The notes under the pieces were generated by a model. It was not told the DNA's origin and did not search any database. It saw only the letters and a list, made by a program, of their open reading frames with translations. Positions 7,648 through 15,291 of a stretch of DNA of 43,521 nucleotides are shown in pieces. Source of the stretch: an uncultured Alphaproteobacteria bacterium (GTDB lineage: Bacteria; Pseudomonadota; Alphaproteobacteria; RF32; CAG-239); contig CAKQUG010000009.1 in assembly GCA_934277545.1 (NCBI GenBank), forward strand, positions 1 through 43,521. Reading direction: 5' to 3'. The translations under genes were made by a program, and so were the position numbers. Positions within the stretch are counted from its first letter, which is position 1; each line of letters opens with the position of its first letter.

Positions 7648-7845
7648 ATGAAAGTAACTATCAACAACAAAGAAACAGAAACTCAGGCAAAGACCGTAAA
7701 GGAACTTGCCCAGGAGCTCGACCTTCCTGCTGCAGGTTGCGCAGTAGCTATCAGTAACGAAATGGTACCTCGTGATGAATGGGAAAACACACTCATCACA
7801 GAAGGAGCAGACATCGTTATCGTAAAAGCGTTCTGCGGAGGATAA
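7648..7845 (+). CDS. thiS: sulfur carrier protein ThiS
   Basis: The 65-aa ubiquitin-like sulfur carrier starts MKVTINNKETET and ends in the required di-glycine (KAFCGG). That end is adenylated and then thiocarboxylated to donate sulfur to ThiG in thiazole formation. GCAVAISNEMVPRDEW is the typical central block. It is the first gene after the riboswitch. ThiF, which would activate it, is not in this window. Confidence 0.95.
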   Translation: MKVTINNKETETQAKTVKELAQELDLPAAGCAVAISNEMVPRDEWENTLITEGADIVIVKAFCGG

Positions 7846-7932
7846 CGGTCCCAGAATACTGCGGAAAAGAATCATCCAAAAGTACTTTTCCTACAGAAAT
7901 GAAAACAAAAATAACAACTCTATAATAAAACA

Positions 7933-8706
7933 ATGGAAAAATTAGTAATCGCAGGCAGAGAGTTTAACTCACGCCTCTTCTTGGGCACAGGAAAGTTTAA
8001 CAACAATGCCCTCATGGCTGAAGCCATCAAAGCATCAGAAACAGAAATGGTTACTGTTGCTATGAAACGTATCGAACTCGAAGACAAGCAGGACGATCTG
8101 CTTACTCATATCGTACAAAGTCCTAGCATCCAGCTTCTCCCTAATACCAGTGGAGTGCGCAACGCCGAGGAGGCTGTCTTCGCAGCACAGATGGCTCGCG
8201 AGGCTTTCGGAACCAACTGGCTCAAGCTCGAAATCCACCCAGACCCTCGCTATCTTCTTCCAGACTCTATCGAGACGCTGAAGGCTACCGAGAAACTGGT
8301 AAAGCTCGGTTTCGTGGTATTGCCATATTGCCAGGCAGACCCTACCCTCTGCAAGCACCTCGAAGAGGCTGGTGCTGCTACCGTAATGCCACTCGCTGCA
8401 CCTATCGGTACCAACAAGGGATTGAGAATGAAGGACTTCCTGCAGATTATCATCGAGCAGGCTACCGTTCCAGTTGTAGTAGATGCAGGTATCGGTGCAC
8501 CTAGCCACGCTGCCGAGGCTATGGAGATGGGTGCCAGTGCTTGTCTGGTTAACACCGCTATCGCCGTTGCCGGAGATCCTGTTGAGATGGCCAAGGCATT
8601 CAAGGAGGCAGTCATCTGCGGTCGCCGTGCTTACGAGGCAGGTCTCGGAGCCATCAGCGATTGTGCTGAGGCAAGTTCTCCTCTCACCGCATTTCTCAAC
8701 GACTAA
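7933..8706 (+). CDS. thiG: thiazole synthase ThiG
   Basis: The 257-aa TIM-barrel enzyme builds the thiazole phosphate from deoxyxylulose phosphate, dehydroglycine (from ThiH) and the ThiS thiocarboxylate. The start is typical (IAGREFNSRLFLGTGKF). The Schiff-base lysine is K98 in TNWLKLEIHPD. Phosphate-binding Gly-rich loops are at VVDAGIGAPSHAAEAMEMGA and LVNTAIA. Length is normal. It follows thiS by 87 bp in the riboswitch-controlled operon. Confidence 0.97.
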   Translation: MEKLVIAGREFNSRLFLGTGKFNNNALMAEAIKASETEMVTVAMKRIELEDKQDDLLTHIVQSPSIQLLPNTSGVRNAEEAVFAAQMAREAFGTNWLKLEIHPDPRYLLPDSIETLKATEKLVKLGFVVLPYCQADPTLCKHLEEAGAATVMPLAAPIGTNKGLRMKDFLQIIIEQATVPVVVDAGIGAPSHAAEAMEMGASACLVNTAIAVAGDPVEMAKAFKEAVICGRRAYEAGLGAISDCAEASSPLTAFLND

Positions 8707-8769
8707 TATAAAATAAATATATATGATCATAAAAGGCATGAAGGATGAAGGCAAAGAAGCAGAATGTTC

Positions 8770-8804
8770 TTTTTACCCTTTTACCTTTTTACCTTTTTAC
8801 CTTT
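8770..8804. repeat. short tandem TTTTTACC repeat between thiG and thiC
   Basis: The bases run as four to five imperfect copies of CTTTTTAC in tandem, ending 8 bp before the chosen thiC start. In one frame it would be read as Phe/Leu/Pro residues, but it is better seen as non-coding low-complexity DNA. Confidence 0.6.
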
Positions 8805-8811
8805 AAATATT

Positions 8812-10506
8812 ATGCCAAACGACAAGAAAGCTTACGCCCAAAGAGAAAAGGCGTATATGCAGGGAAAACTCTTCCCACAGATCAAGGTTGGAATGACCAA
8901 GGTAAACCTCACTCCTTCTGTTGTGAAGGATGAGCGCGGCATTCCTCATACTGAGCCAAACGCTCCGGTTTATATCTACGATACCAGCGGTCCTTACAGC
9001 GACCCAAACTATCAGGTAGATTTAAAGAAGGGCTTGCCAAGAATGCGCGAGCAGTGGATTCTCGACCGCAACGATACCGAGCAGCTCAAGGAGGTTACCA
9101 GCGAGTATGGCAAGCAGCGCCTTGCTGACCATAGCCTCGACCACCTCCGCTTCGAGCACATCCAGTTGCCTCGCCGTGCACAGGCAGGCAAGCACATCAC
9201 CCAGATGGCTTACGCAAAGGCTGGCATCATCACTCCAGAGATGGAGTATGTGGCTATCCGTGAGAACATGAACTGCCAGGAGTTGGGCATCGATACCCAT
9301 ATCACCCCTGAGTATGTTCGTGATGAGATTGCACGCGGACGTGCCGTTCTTCCTGCCAACATCAACCACCCGGAGAGCGAACCGATGATCATCGGCCGCA
9401 ACTTCCTCGTGAAGATCAATACCAACATCGGTAACTCTGCCACTACCTCCAGCATCGAGGAAGAGGTGGATAAGGCTGTATGGTCTTGCAAGTGGGGAGG
9501 CGATACATTGATGGACCTCTCTACCGGCGACAACATCCACGAAACCCGTGAATGGATTGTGCGCAACTGCCCTGTACCAGTAGGAACCGTGCCTATCTAC
9601 CAGGCTTTGGAGAAGGTAAACGGCAAGGTAGAGGATTTGAACTGGGAGGTATTCCGTGATACCCTCATCGAGCAGTGCGAGCAGGGTGTTGACTACTTCA
9701 CCATCCATGCCGGCATCCGTCGCCACAACGTGCATCTCGCCGATAGCCGTCTCTGCGGTATCGTGAGCCGTGGCGGTAGTATCATGAGCAAGTGGTGTCT
9801 CTACCACGACCAGGAGAGCTTCCTCTATGAGCACTTCGACGACATCTGCGACATCGTGGCACAGTACGACGTTGCCCTTTCTTTGGGCGATGGTCTGCGC
9901 CCAGGCTGTATCGCCGATGCCAACGATGCAGCCCAGTTTGCCGAGTTGGATACCATGGGCGAACTTGTTACCCGTGCCTGGGACAAGAACGTGCAGGCAT
10001 TCATCGAGGGTCCTGGTCACGTGCCATTGCAGAAGATCAAGGAGAACATGGAGCGCCAGCTCGACCACTGTCACGAGGCACCATTCTACACCCTCGGCCC
10101 ATTGGTTACCGATATCGCTCCAGGTTACGACCACATCACTTCAGCCATCGGTGGCGCCCAGATAGCATGGCTCGGCACCGCAATGCTCTGCTATGTAACA
10201 CCTAAGGAGCACCTCGCCTTGCCTAACAAGGAAGATGTGCGCACAGGTGTGGTAACCTATAAGATTGCCGCTCATGCAGCCGATTTGGCAAAGGGTCATC
10301 CAGGTGCAACCATCCGCGACAATGCCCTCTCCAAGGCACGTTTCGAGTTCCGCTGGAGAGACCAGTTCCACCTCTCTCTCGACCCAGAGCTCGCCTTGAA
10401 GTATTTCGAGGAGGCAGGTCATACAGACGGTGAGTACTGCACCATGTGTGGTCCAAACTTCTGTGCAGCCAAGTTGACACACGATTTGAGAAAGTTTAAA
10501 AAGTAA
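8812..10506 (+). CDS. thiC: phosphomethylpyrimidine synthase ThiC
   Basis: The 564-aa non-canonical radical-SAM enzyme turns aminoimidazole ribotide into HMP phosphate. The C-terminal 4Fe-4S motif is CTMCGPNFC (C-x2-C-x4-C). Other family blocks are visible: NFLVKINTNIGNS, VDYFTIHAG, FIEGPGHVPL and ITSAIGGAQIAWLGT. I place the start at ATG 8812 (MPNDKKAYAQREK). The in-frame ATG at 8764 would add 16 residues encoded by the tandem CTTTTTAC repeat, with no family support. thiH follows after 4 bp. Confidence 0.97.
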   Translation: MPNDKKAYAQREKAYMQGKLFPQIKVGMTKVNLTPSVVKDERGIPHTEPNAPVYIYDTSGPYSDPNYQVDLKKGLPRMREQWILDRNDTEQLKEVTSEYGKQRLADHSLDHLRFEHIQLPRRAQAGKHITQMAYAKAGIITPEMEYVAIRENMNCQELGIDTHITPEYVRDEIARGRAVLPANINHPESEPMIIGRNFLVKINTNIGNSATTSSIEEEVDKAVWSCKWGGDTLMDLSTGDNIHETREWIVRNCPVPVGTVPIYQALEKVNGKVEDLNWEVFRDTLIEQCEQGVDYFTIHAGIRRHNVHLADSRLCGIVSRGGSIMSKWCLYHDQESFLYEHFDDICDIVAQYDVALSLGDGLRPGCIADANDAAQFAELDTMGELVTRAWDKNVQAFIEGPGHVPLQKIKENMERQLDHCHEAPFYTLGPLVTDIAPGYDHITSAIGGAQIAWLGTAMLCYVTPKEHLALPNKEDVRTGVVTYKIAAHAADLAKGHPGATIRDNALSKARFEFRWRDQFHLSLDPELALKYFEEAGHTDGEYCTMCGPNFCAAKLTHDLRKFKK

Positions 10507-10510
10507 GAAA

Positions 10511-11650
10511 ATGTTTTCAGACGAATTAAAGAATATCAGTTGGGAGGAGACCACGGAGCGCATTGCTCGAATGACCGATAACGATGTGCGCCGTGCCCTC
10601 GCCAAGGACCATTGCGATGTGAACGACTTCATGGCGCTGATTTCACCGGCAGCCGAGCCATACCTGGAGGTAATGGCGCGTCTTTCCCGCAAATATACCG
10701 AGGAGCGCTTCGGCAAGACCATGTCGATGTTCATTCCTCTCTACATCACCAATTCATGCTCCAACTCCTGCGTGTATTGTGGTTTCCATCGTGAGAATCC
10801 GATGGCCCGCACCATCCTCACCCCAGAGCAGATTGAGAACGAGTACAAGGCCATCAAGCAGTTGGCTCCATTCGAGAACATCCTTCTCGTTACGGGCGAG
10901 AACCCAGCCAAGGCAGGCACCCCATATCTTGCCAAGGCAATCGATATCGCCAAGAAGTATTTCTCTAACGTGAAGATTGAGGTGATGCCGCTCTCTACTG
11001 AGGATTACAAGACCCTCGCTGACCATGGTATGAACGGCGTGATCTGTTTCCAGGAAACCTACAACCACGAGCACTACAAGCTCTACCACCCACGTGGCAT
11101 GAAGAGCAAGTTTGAGTGGCGCTGCGATGGTTTCGACCGCATGGGTATGGCAGGCGTTCACTCCATCGGTATGGGTGTGCTCATCGGCTTGGAGAAGGAA
11201 TGGCGCACGGATGTTGTGATGATGGCTCATCACCTGCGCTACCTTCAGAAGCACTACTGGAAGACCAAGTACAGCGTGAACTTCCCTCGTATGCGCCCTG
11301 CACAGAACGAAGGTTTCCAGCCAAACTGCTTCATGACCGACAAGCAGTTGGCACAGGCAACTTTCGCCATGCGTATCTTCGACCACGATGTAGATATCTC
11401 CTACTCTACCCGTGAGCCAGCCTACATCCGTGACAACATGGCAACACTGGGTGTCACCACCATGTCGGCAGAATCAAAGGTAAATCCTGGTGGTTACCAT
11501 ACTTATCCTCAGGCATTGGAGCAGTTCACCGTAAGCGATGAGCGTACCGCCAAGGTAATCAATGCGAGATTGAAGGAATTGGGCAGAGAGCCTGTCTGGA
11601 AGGATTGGGATGCCTCATTCGATTTCTTCGGAAATATCGCAAACGGATAA
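10511..11650 (+). CDS. thiH: 2-iminoacetate synthase ThiH (tyrosine lyase)
   Basis: The 379-aa radical-SAM enzyme cleaves tyrosine to p-cresol and dehydroglycine, the glycine-derived part of the thiazole. The cluster motif CSNSCVYC has cysteines at 83, 87 and 90, the C-x3-C-x2-C of radical SAM proteins, and is followed by GFHRENPM. The C-terminal region has SAESKVNPGGY, typical of ThiH. It is the last gene of the operon and is closed by the terminator at 11677. Use of ThiH instead of glycine oxidase fits an anaerobe. Confidence 0.97.
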   Translation: MFSDELKNISWEETTERIARMTDNDVRRALAKDHCDVNDFMALISPAAEPYLEVMARLSRKYTEERFGKTMSMFIPLYITNSCSNSCVYCGFHRENPMARTILTPEQIENEYKAIKQLAPFENILLVTGENPAKAGTPYLAKAIDIAKKYFSNVKIEVMPLSTEDYKTLADHGMNGVICFQETYNHEHYKLYHPRGMKSKFEWRCDGFDRMGMAGVHSIGMGVLIGLEKEWRTDVVMMAHHLRYLQKHYWKTKYSVNFPRMRPAQNEGFQPNCFMTDKQLAQATFAMRIFDHDVDISYSTREPAYIRDNMATLGVTTMSAESKVNPGGYHTYPQALEQFTVSDERTAKVINARLKELGREPVWKDWDASFDFFGNIANG

Positions 11651-11676
11651 AGAAGGTATTATTAGACTGAACATAA

Positions 11677-11718
11677 AAAAAGAGAGTGTGTCATAATTTC
11701 ATGACACACTCTCTTTTT
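11677..11718. terminator. bidirectional terminator between thiH and the helicase gene
   Basis: A perfect 18-bp stem, AAAAAGAGAGTGTGTCAT / ATGACACACTCTCTTTTT, has a six-base loop. T runs on each strand let it serve both converging genes. Confidence 0.9.
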
Positions 11719-11767
11719 GTTGGTATATTACTGATTACTCTGGCGAGGGCTTTGATGATAAAGAATT

Positions 11768-13339
11768 TTAGGAATATCCCCATTTTGTATCCAGTTTCAC
11801 CTCCTCGGTATGGATAACATTCTGTGTGAGCAAGGCACGGTTGCCAGAGAGAATTTTGATTTCTTGATAATCGGCAGGATAATATACCTTGCCGTTCCTG
11901 ATCAGGATACCCACCCGGTTGGGAGCAATCTCAAAGACGGCAAATCCACCTATGAAATCATGGATTTTCCTATATACTGGCTGCAGGATGATGTCATCCC
12001 CCACACGGAGTCCCCATCTTCCTGATTCCTCAAAGGGTTTCACACCCTGCAGATATTCATAGCGCTGCTTGCTGCTCTGTTCCGTTTTCTTCTTGTTATA
12101 CTGCGCCACAAATACCATGTCATTGTTGGGTACTATCACATTCTTTGTCTTTTTGGCAGAAGGCGGAATGGTTCCCTTTCCAGCTCTCAACCCTGCATAC
12201 ATCGATGACCAGTTCCGCTCCCTATCAGGCAAGCCAAACTTACGGTAGTTACCCACATTGTCTATAATCATGCATACCTTATCCTTCTGCTTGTGGTTGA
12301 TGCGCAATCCGCGCCCCACCATCTGCAGATACTTGGCAAGTGACAGTGTTGGACGCGCCATCTGGATATACTCCACATCCGGACAGTCGAACCCCTCATC
12401 AAAGAGGTTCACGTTCACCATGCAGTCCAGTTCACCCTTTCTGAATGCTTCCACCATCCGCTGACGGGTCTTGGCAGGAGTCTTGCTGTCCAGAGCCACC
12501 GCCTTGATACCCATCGCCTTGTAATAAGCGGCTATCATCTGGGCATGGTCGATGTCAATGGCATATACGATACCCTTCTTTCCGTCGGCATGCTTCACTA
12601 CGCTCTCATACAGTCGCTTGATGGATTGAGGCACATTCAGTTTCTCATCCATCTCCTTGATGGAATAGTCACCATCGCTGCCTCGTCCTTTCAAAGAGTT
12701 GATGGTCAACTGGTCTTGCGAGTACTGTCCGATGACCACATAGTCATAGGGTGCCAGATAACCATTCTTGATAAATTCCTTGGTAGATGGAAAGCTTATT
12801 AGACGTTCAAACAGCATGCCGAACGATTCCTTCTTCATACGGCAAGGCGTTGCCGTCATACCCAGTTTCAAGGCATCCCTGTTGCGGTCAAACAGGTCTT
12901 TGTAAGAGCGTGCCAGGGCATGATGGGCTTCGTCCACCACGATCATTCCAGGAGTGCAGTCCGCCTTTTTCAATTCTCCGATATGCCTACCGAGCCATTG
13001 GATAGAGAGCACACGGATTCTTACTTTGGCTTTCAGCACCGTTTCTTTCTCCCCATAGTCCAGACAGAATCTGTCCAGCGTCTGCTGCATCTGCTCCACC
13101 AGTTCACGACGGTGCGCTACAATCCACACCTCGCCCTTCTCGTAGTTATCAAGGAACCATTTCACCACCGATGCCATCACGTAGGTTTTTCCCGTACCCG
13201 TAGGCATCTGCACGATGACCGAGTTTCCTTCTTCATAACCCTTTTTCTTTCGGAAACGGGTTATCTCCTTCGTGGTCAGCACGTGGATGATGTCCTCCAG
13301 CACCCTCTGCTGGTAGTCATAAAGTTTGATTTTCTTCAT
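11768..13339 (-). CDS. DEAD/DEAH-box superfamily 2 helicase
   Basis: The 523-aa protein has the SF2 helicase motifs in order: an N-terminal Q-like YDYQQRVL, Walker A PTGTGKT (46-52), VVDEAHHA (DEAH at 136-139), MTATP (161-165) and, in the second RecA lobe, QMVGRGLRI. It resembles the DNA-translocating type related to the Type III restriction R subunit and UvrB rather than RNA DEAD-box helicases, but no nuclease domain is visible. After the helicase core, about 110 residues contain a GRWGLRVGDDIILQPVY block resembling WG-type repeats. It stands alone, convergent with the thi operon. Role unknown; DNA repair or defence are both possible. Confidence 0.85.
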   Translation of the reverse strand: MKKIKLYDYQQRVLEDIIHVLTTKEITRFRKKKGYEEGNSVIVQMPTGTGKTYVMASVVKWFLDNYEKGEVWIVAHRRELVEQMQQTLDRFCLDYGEKETVLKAKVRIRVLSIQWLGRHIGELKKADCTPGMIVVDEAHHALARSYKDLFDRNRDALKLGMTATPCRMKKESFGMLFERLISFPSTKEFIKNGYLAPYDYVVIGQYSQDQLTINSLKGRGSDGDYSIKEMDEKLNVPQSIKRLYESVVKHADGKKGIVYAIDIDHAQMIAAYYKAMGIKAVALDSKTPAKTRQRMVEAFRKGELDCMVNVNLFDEGFDCPDVEYIQMARPTLSLAKYLQMVGRGLRINHKQKDKVCMIIDNVGNYRKFGLPDRERNWSSMYAGLRAGKGTIPPSAKKTKNVIVPNNDMVFVAQYNKKKTEQSSKQRYEYLQGVKPFEESGRWGLRVGDDIILQPVYRKIHDFIGGFAVFEIAPNRVGILIRNGKVYYPADYQEIKILSGNRALLTQNVIHTEEVKLDTKWGYS

Positions 13340-13431
13340 TATTTAAGAGTCTTGACTTTACTCCAGTCCTTCAACTTTAAATCTTTGTTAATTTTACATA
13401 GAGATATATCATATATATGGAATATATTATG

Positions 13432-13439
13432 TATCTTTG
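13432..13439 (+). promoter_or_regulatory. -7 promoter box of the antitoxin gene
   Basis: TATCTTTG, 33 bp before the ATG at 13473, matches TAnnTTTG. Confidence 0.55.
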
Positions 13440-13472
13440 CAAAAAAGTAGAACCATTTAAATAAATACATTT

Positions 13473-13727
13473 ATGAGTACAGTTTCAGTAACACCTTCCA
13501 AAAGAAAGATCATCGACTTAAAAGATGATACTTTTAAGACCCTATCCATCATGGCTATTCAGAAGGGAACCAACCTCAAAAACTATATTGAGGATATACT
13601 TAATGGCATAGCCGAGGATTACGAAGATGCAAAGCTCTATGCCAAATTAAGAAAAGAGCAGCCAGAGGGTCTCATCCGTGCCAATAAAGAAGAACAAGAA
13701 GATTTTGAAAAGTGGTTAAACGTATGA
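13473..13727 (+). CDS. antitoxin-like small protein
   Basis: The 84-aa protein has a short Ser/Thr-rich start and a helical segment KIIDLKDDTFKTLSIMAIQKG, followed by NLKNYIEDILNGIAEDYEDA. Its charge pattern resembles ribbon-helix-helix antitoxins of Bacteroidales. The distal half is acidic (EEQEDFEKWL), as expected for a toxin-binding tail. Its stop overlaps the start of a RelE-like remnant by four bases (ATGA), the classical toxin-antitoxin layout. Because the toxin is broken, this antitoxin is an orphan; it may still repress its promoter. Confidence 0.65.
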   Translation: MSTVSVTPSKRKIIDLKDDTFKTLSIMAIQKGTNLKNYIEDILNGIAEDYEDAKLYAKLRKEQPEGLIRANKEEQEDFEKWLNV

Positions 13728-13875
13728 AAATCGAATTTTCTAAAGCCTTTATCAAAGCTTCTAAACGTCTTTCTGGCAATTTTCTGGCGATACTATATTC
13801 TTTCAATATCTTGCTCCACGAGGCGAAGCCTATGGTAAAAAGATGAAAACAGAACTAAAGCGAATAGACAAATAA
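13724..13875 (+). pseudogene. remnant of a RelE/ParE-type toxin with an internal deletion
   Basis: From ATG 13724 the first 19 or so codons (MKIEFSKAFIKASKRLSG) look like the N-terminus of a RelE-type toxin. The frame then shifts. Bases 13789-13875 in another frame encode DTIFFQYLAPRGEAYGKKMK and TELKRIDK, which look like the C-terminal strand and tail of the same family (a LVPRGxAY-type ending). The middle half of the toxin is missing. The frame as read from 13724 stops at 13846 after 40 aa. This is a deletion plus frameshift, leaving the antitoxin intact. Confidence 0.65.
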
Positions 13876-13902
13876 TAATAATATTCTTCAGTCTCCCCCT
13901 TT

Positions 13903-14077
13903 CCCCAGGCGGTCCCATCCCGCAAAATATGGCGAGGGCTTTGATGGTCCGCCAACCTTAGAGCGAAGCGGTTCCGAGCACCGAGTAGGGCGGTTTCCTC
14001 CCTCGCTCCTGAGGAGAGAGGGTCGGGGTGAGAGGTGGAGCCCTCTTTAAGGGTAAAGAGGGACGGGGTGATTTTCG
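13903..14077 (+). repeat. dispersed palindromic repeat, copy A
   Basis: Copy A is about 175 bp and has three structural parts. The head pairs GGCGG-TC-CCATC with GATGG-T-CCGCC. The middle hairpin is CCCTC-G-CTCCT / AGGAG-A-GAGGG. The terminal hairpin is CCCTCTTT / AAAGAGGG. It ends ACGGGGTGATTTTCG, 17 bp from the stop of the converging permease gene. Its closest relative in the window is copy C. Translated, it gives a PLTPTLSPQERG-like string often seen as spurious protein in other genomes. Confidence 0.9.
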
Positions 14078-14094
14078 AAAAATCCTCCTTTTAT

Positions 14095-15291
14095 TTAAAG
14101 AGGAACGTGGCGATTCGAAAGTGCATACGTTCCAATCACCCCATAACATACCAACGGTATGAGGAATGCAATCGCCATACTCCCCGTAGTATCCGCAATA
14201 TACCCCATAATTACAGGAGCAACCGCTCCACCCACTATCGTCATGATAAGCAACGAAGAAGCAAGCTTGGTCTTTGTACCCGCATCCCTCAATGCCAGCG
14301 AGAAGATAGTCGGAAACATGATGCTCTCTCCCAGATACAGGGCGAAGAACGCAATGAGAGATAAGGTTCCGCTACATACCACCACAATCAATGTGGCAAC
14401 AAAGGTGAGGATGGCACAGGCCAGCAGCACCAGCCTTGGCTGGATATAATTCATGATGACACCACCAGCCAACCTGCCGATAAAGAACAGACCCATTCCG
14501 CCAAAGGCGAGATACAGACTGGCAGTCTGCTTCTCTATATGAATACTCTCCTCAGCATAGTTGATGAAGAAACTGTTCACACCCGTCTGGGCAGCCACAT
14601 AAAGAAACAAGGTCAGCATACCGAAACCGAATGCCATCACTCGCATCGGCTTCTCCTCCACCATCTCGTTCGTATCCGCCTCATGCGCTCTCCTTGGGTC
14701 TGGCAACTTGATCCTTGATAGGACCAGCGCCACAGCAAGCACGAAGATACCAACCAAGGCATAAGGGATGGCAATGTTGACACCCGAGAACAGAAGCTGA
14801 CCGCCAACCAGCGGTCCAACAATCCATCCGATACCATTGAGCGACTGCGACAGGTTGATTCTGCTCTCCGCCTTGTCAGGATGTCCCAGTACCGTAGTAT
14901 AAGGATTCGCACTCGTTTCCAGACAGGTCAGTCCGCATCCTATCACAAACAGCGACAGAACGAAGAAGTAGAAACTGTTGATCCTGCTTCCCGGTATGAA
15001 CATCAGGGCACCGATACCGAAGAGCACCAGTCCTGTTATCACTCCCCTCCTGTAGCCCCACTTCCGGATAATCCATCCGGCAGGCAGTGCCATCAGAAAG
15101 TAGGCACCATAGACAGCAGCCTGCGTCAGGGCCGACATCGCCTTGCTGATATGGAACGACTCCTGGAAATGCGGATTCAGCACCTCCAGGATGCCATGGG
15201 CAAAGCCCCACATGAAGAAGAGGCTGCTGATGATGAGGAAGGGCACCAGATAGTTATGCCCTTCGTATCTGAAGATGGATGGCTTCGTCAT
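14095..15291 (-). CDS. fucP: FHS-family sugar:proton symporter, L-fucose permease-like
   Basis: The 398-aa MFS transporter has about 12 membrane spans. The first block (LVPFLIISSLFFMWGFAHGI) and ALTQAAVYGAYFLMALPAG are typical of the fucose/glucose/galactose:H+ symporter family. The start is ATG 15291 (MTKPSIFRYEGHNY); a TTG at 15303 would add four residues. The gene overlaps the end of the upstream fusion gene by 38 bp, so the two are translationally coupled and probably work on the same sugar. The exact substrate (fucose or another sugar) cannot be read from the sequence. Repeat copy A lies directly behind it. Confidence 0.8.
   Translation of the reverse strand: MTKPSIFRYEGHNYLVPFLIISSLFFMWGFAHGILEVLNPHFQESFHISKAMSALTQAAVYGAYFLMALPAGWIIRKWGYRRGVITGLVLFGIGALMFIPGSRINSFYFFVLSLFVIGCGLTCLETSANPYTTVLGHPDKAESRINLSQSLNGIGWIVGPLVGGQLLFSGVNIAIPYALVGIFVLAVALVLSRIKLPDPRRAHEADTNEMVEEKPMRVMAFGFGMLTLFLYVAAQTGVNSFFINYAEESIHIEKQTASLYLAFGGMGLFFIGRLAGGVIMNYIQPRLVLLACAILTFVATLIVVVCSGTLSLIAFFALYLGESIMFPTIFSLALRDAGTKTKLASSLLIMTIVGGAVAPVIMGYIADTTGSMAIAFLIPLVCYGVIGTYALSNRHVPL

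Noticed and set aside
8764..8811. Longer N-terminus of ThiC from the ATG at 8764
   Set aside because: The extra 16 residues are encoded by a CTTTTTAC tandem repeat and do not fit the ThiC family; ATG 8812 gives the usual start.
8707..8811. Separate small gene between thiG and thiC
   Set aside because: Short reading frames here consist of the low-complexity repeat and lack a ribosome site.
13958..14149. 63-aa ORF reading PLTPTLSPQERG
   Set aside because: It is the translation of repeat copy A, a string known as a spurious protein from palindromic repeats.
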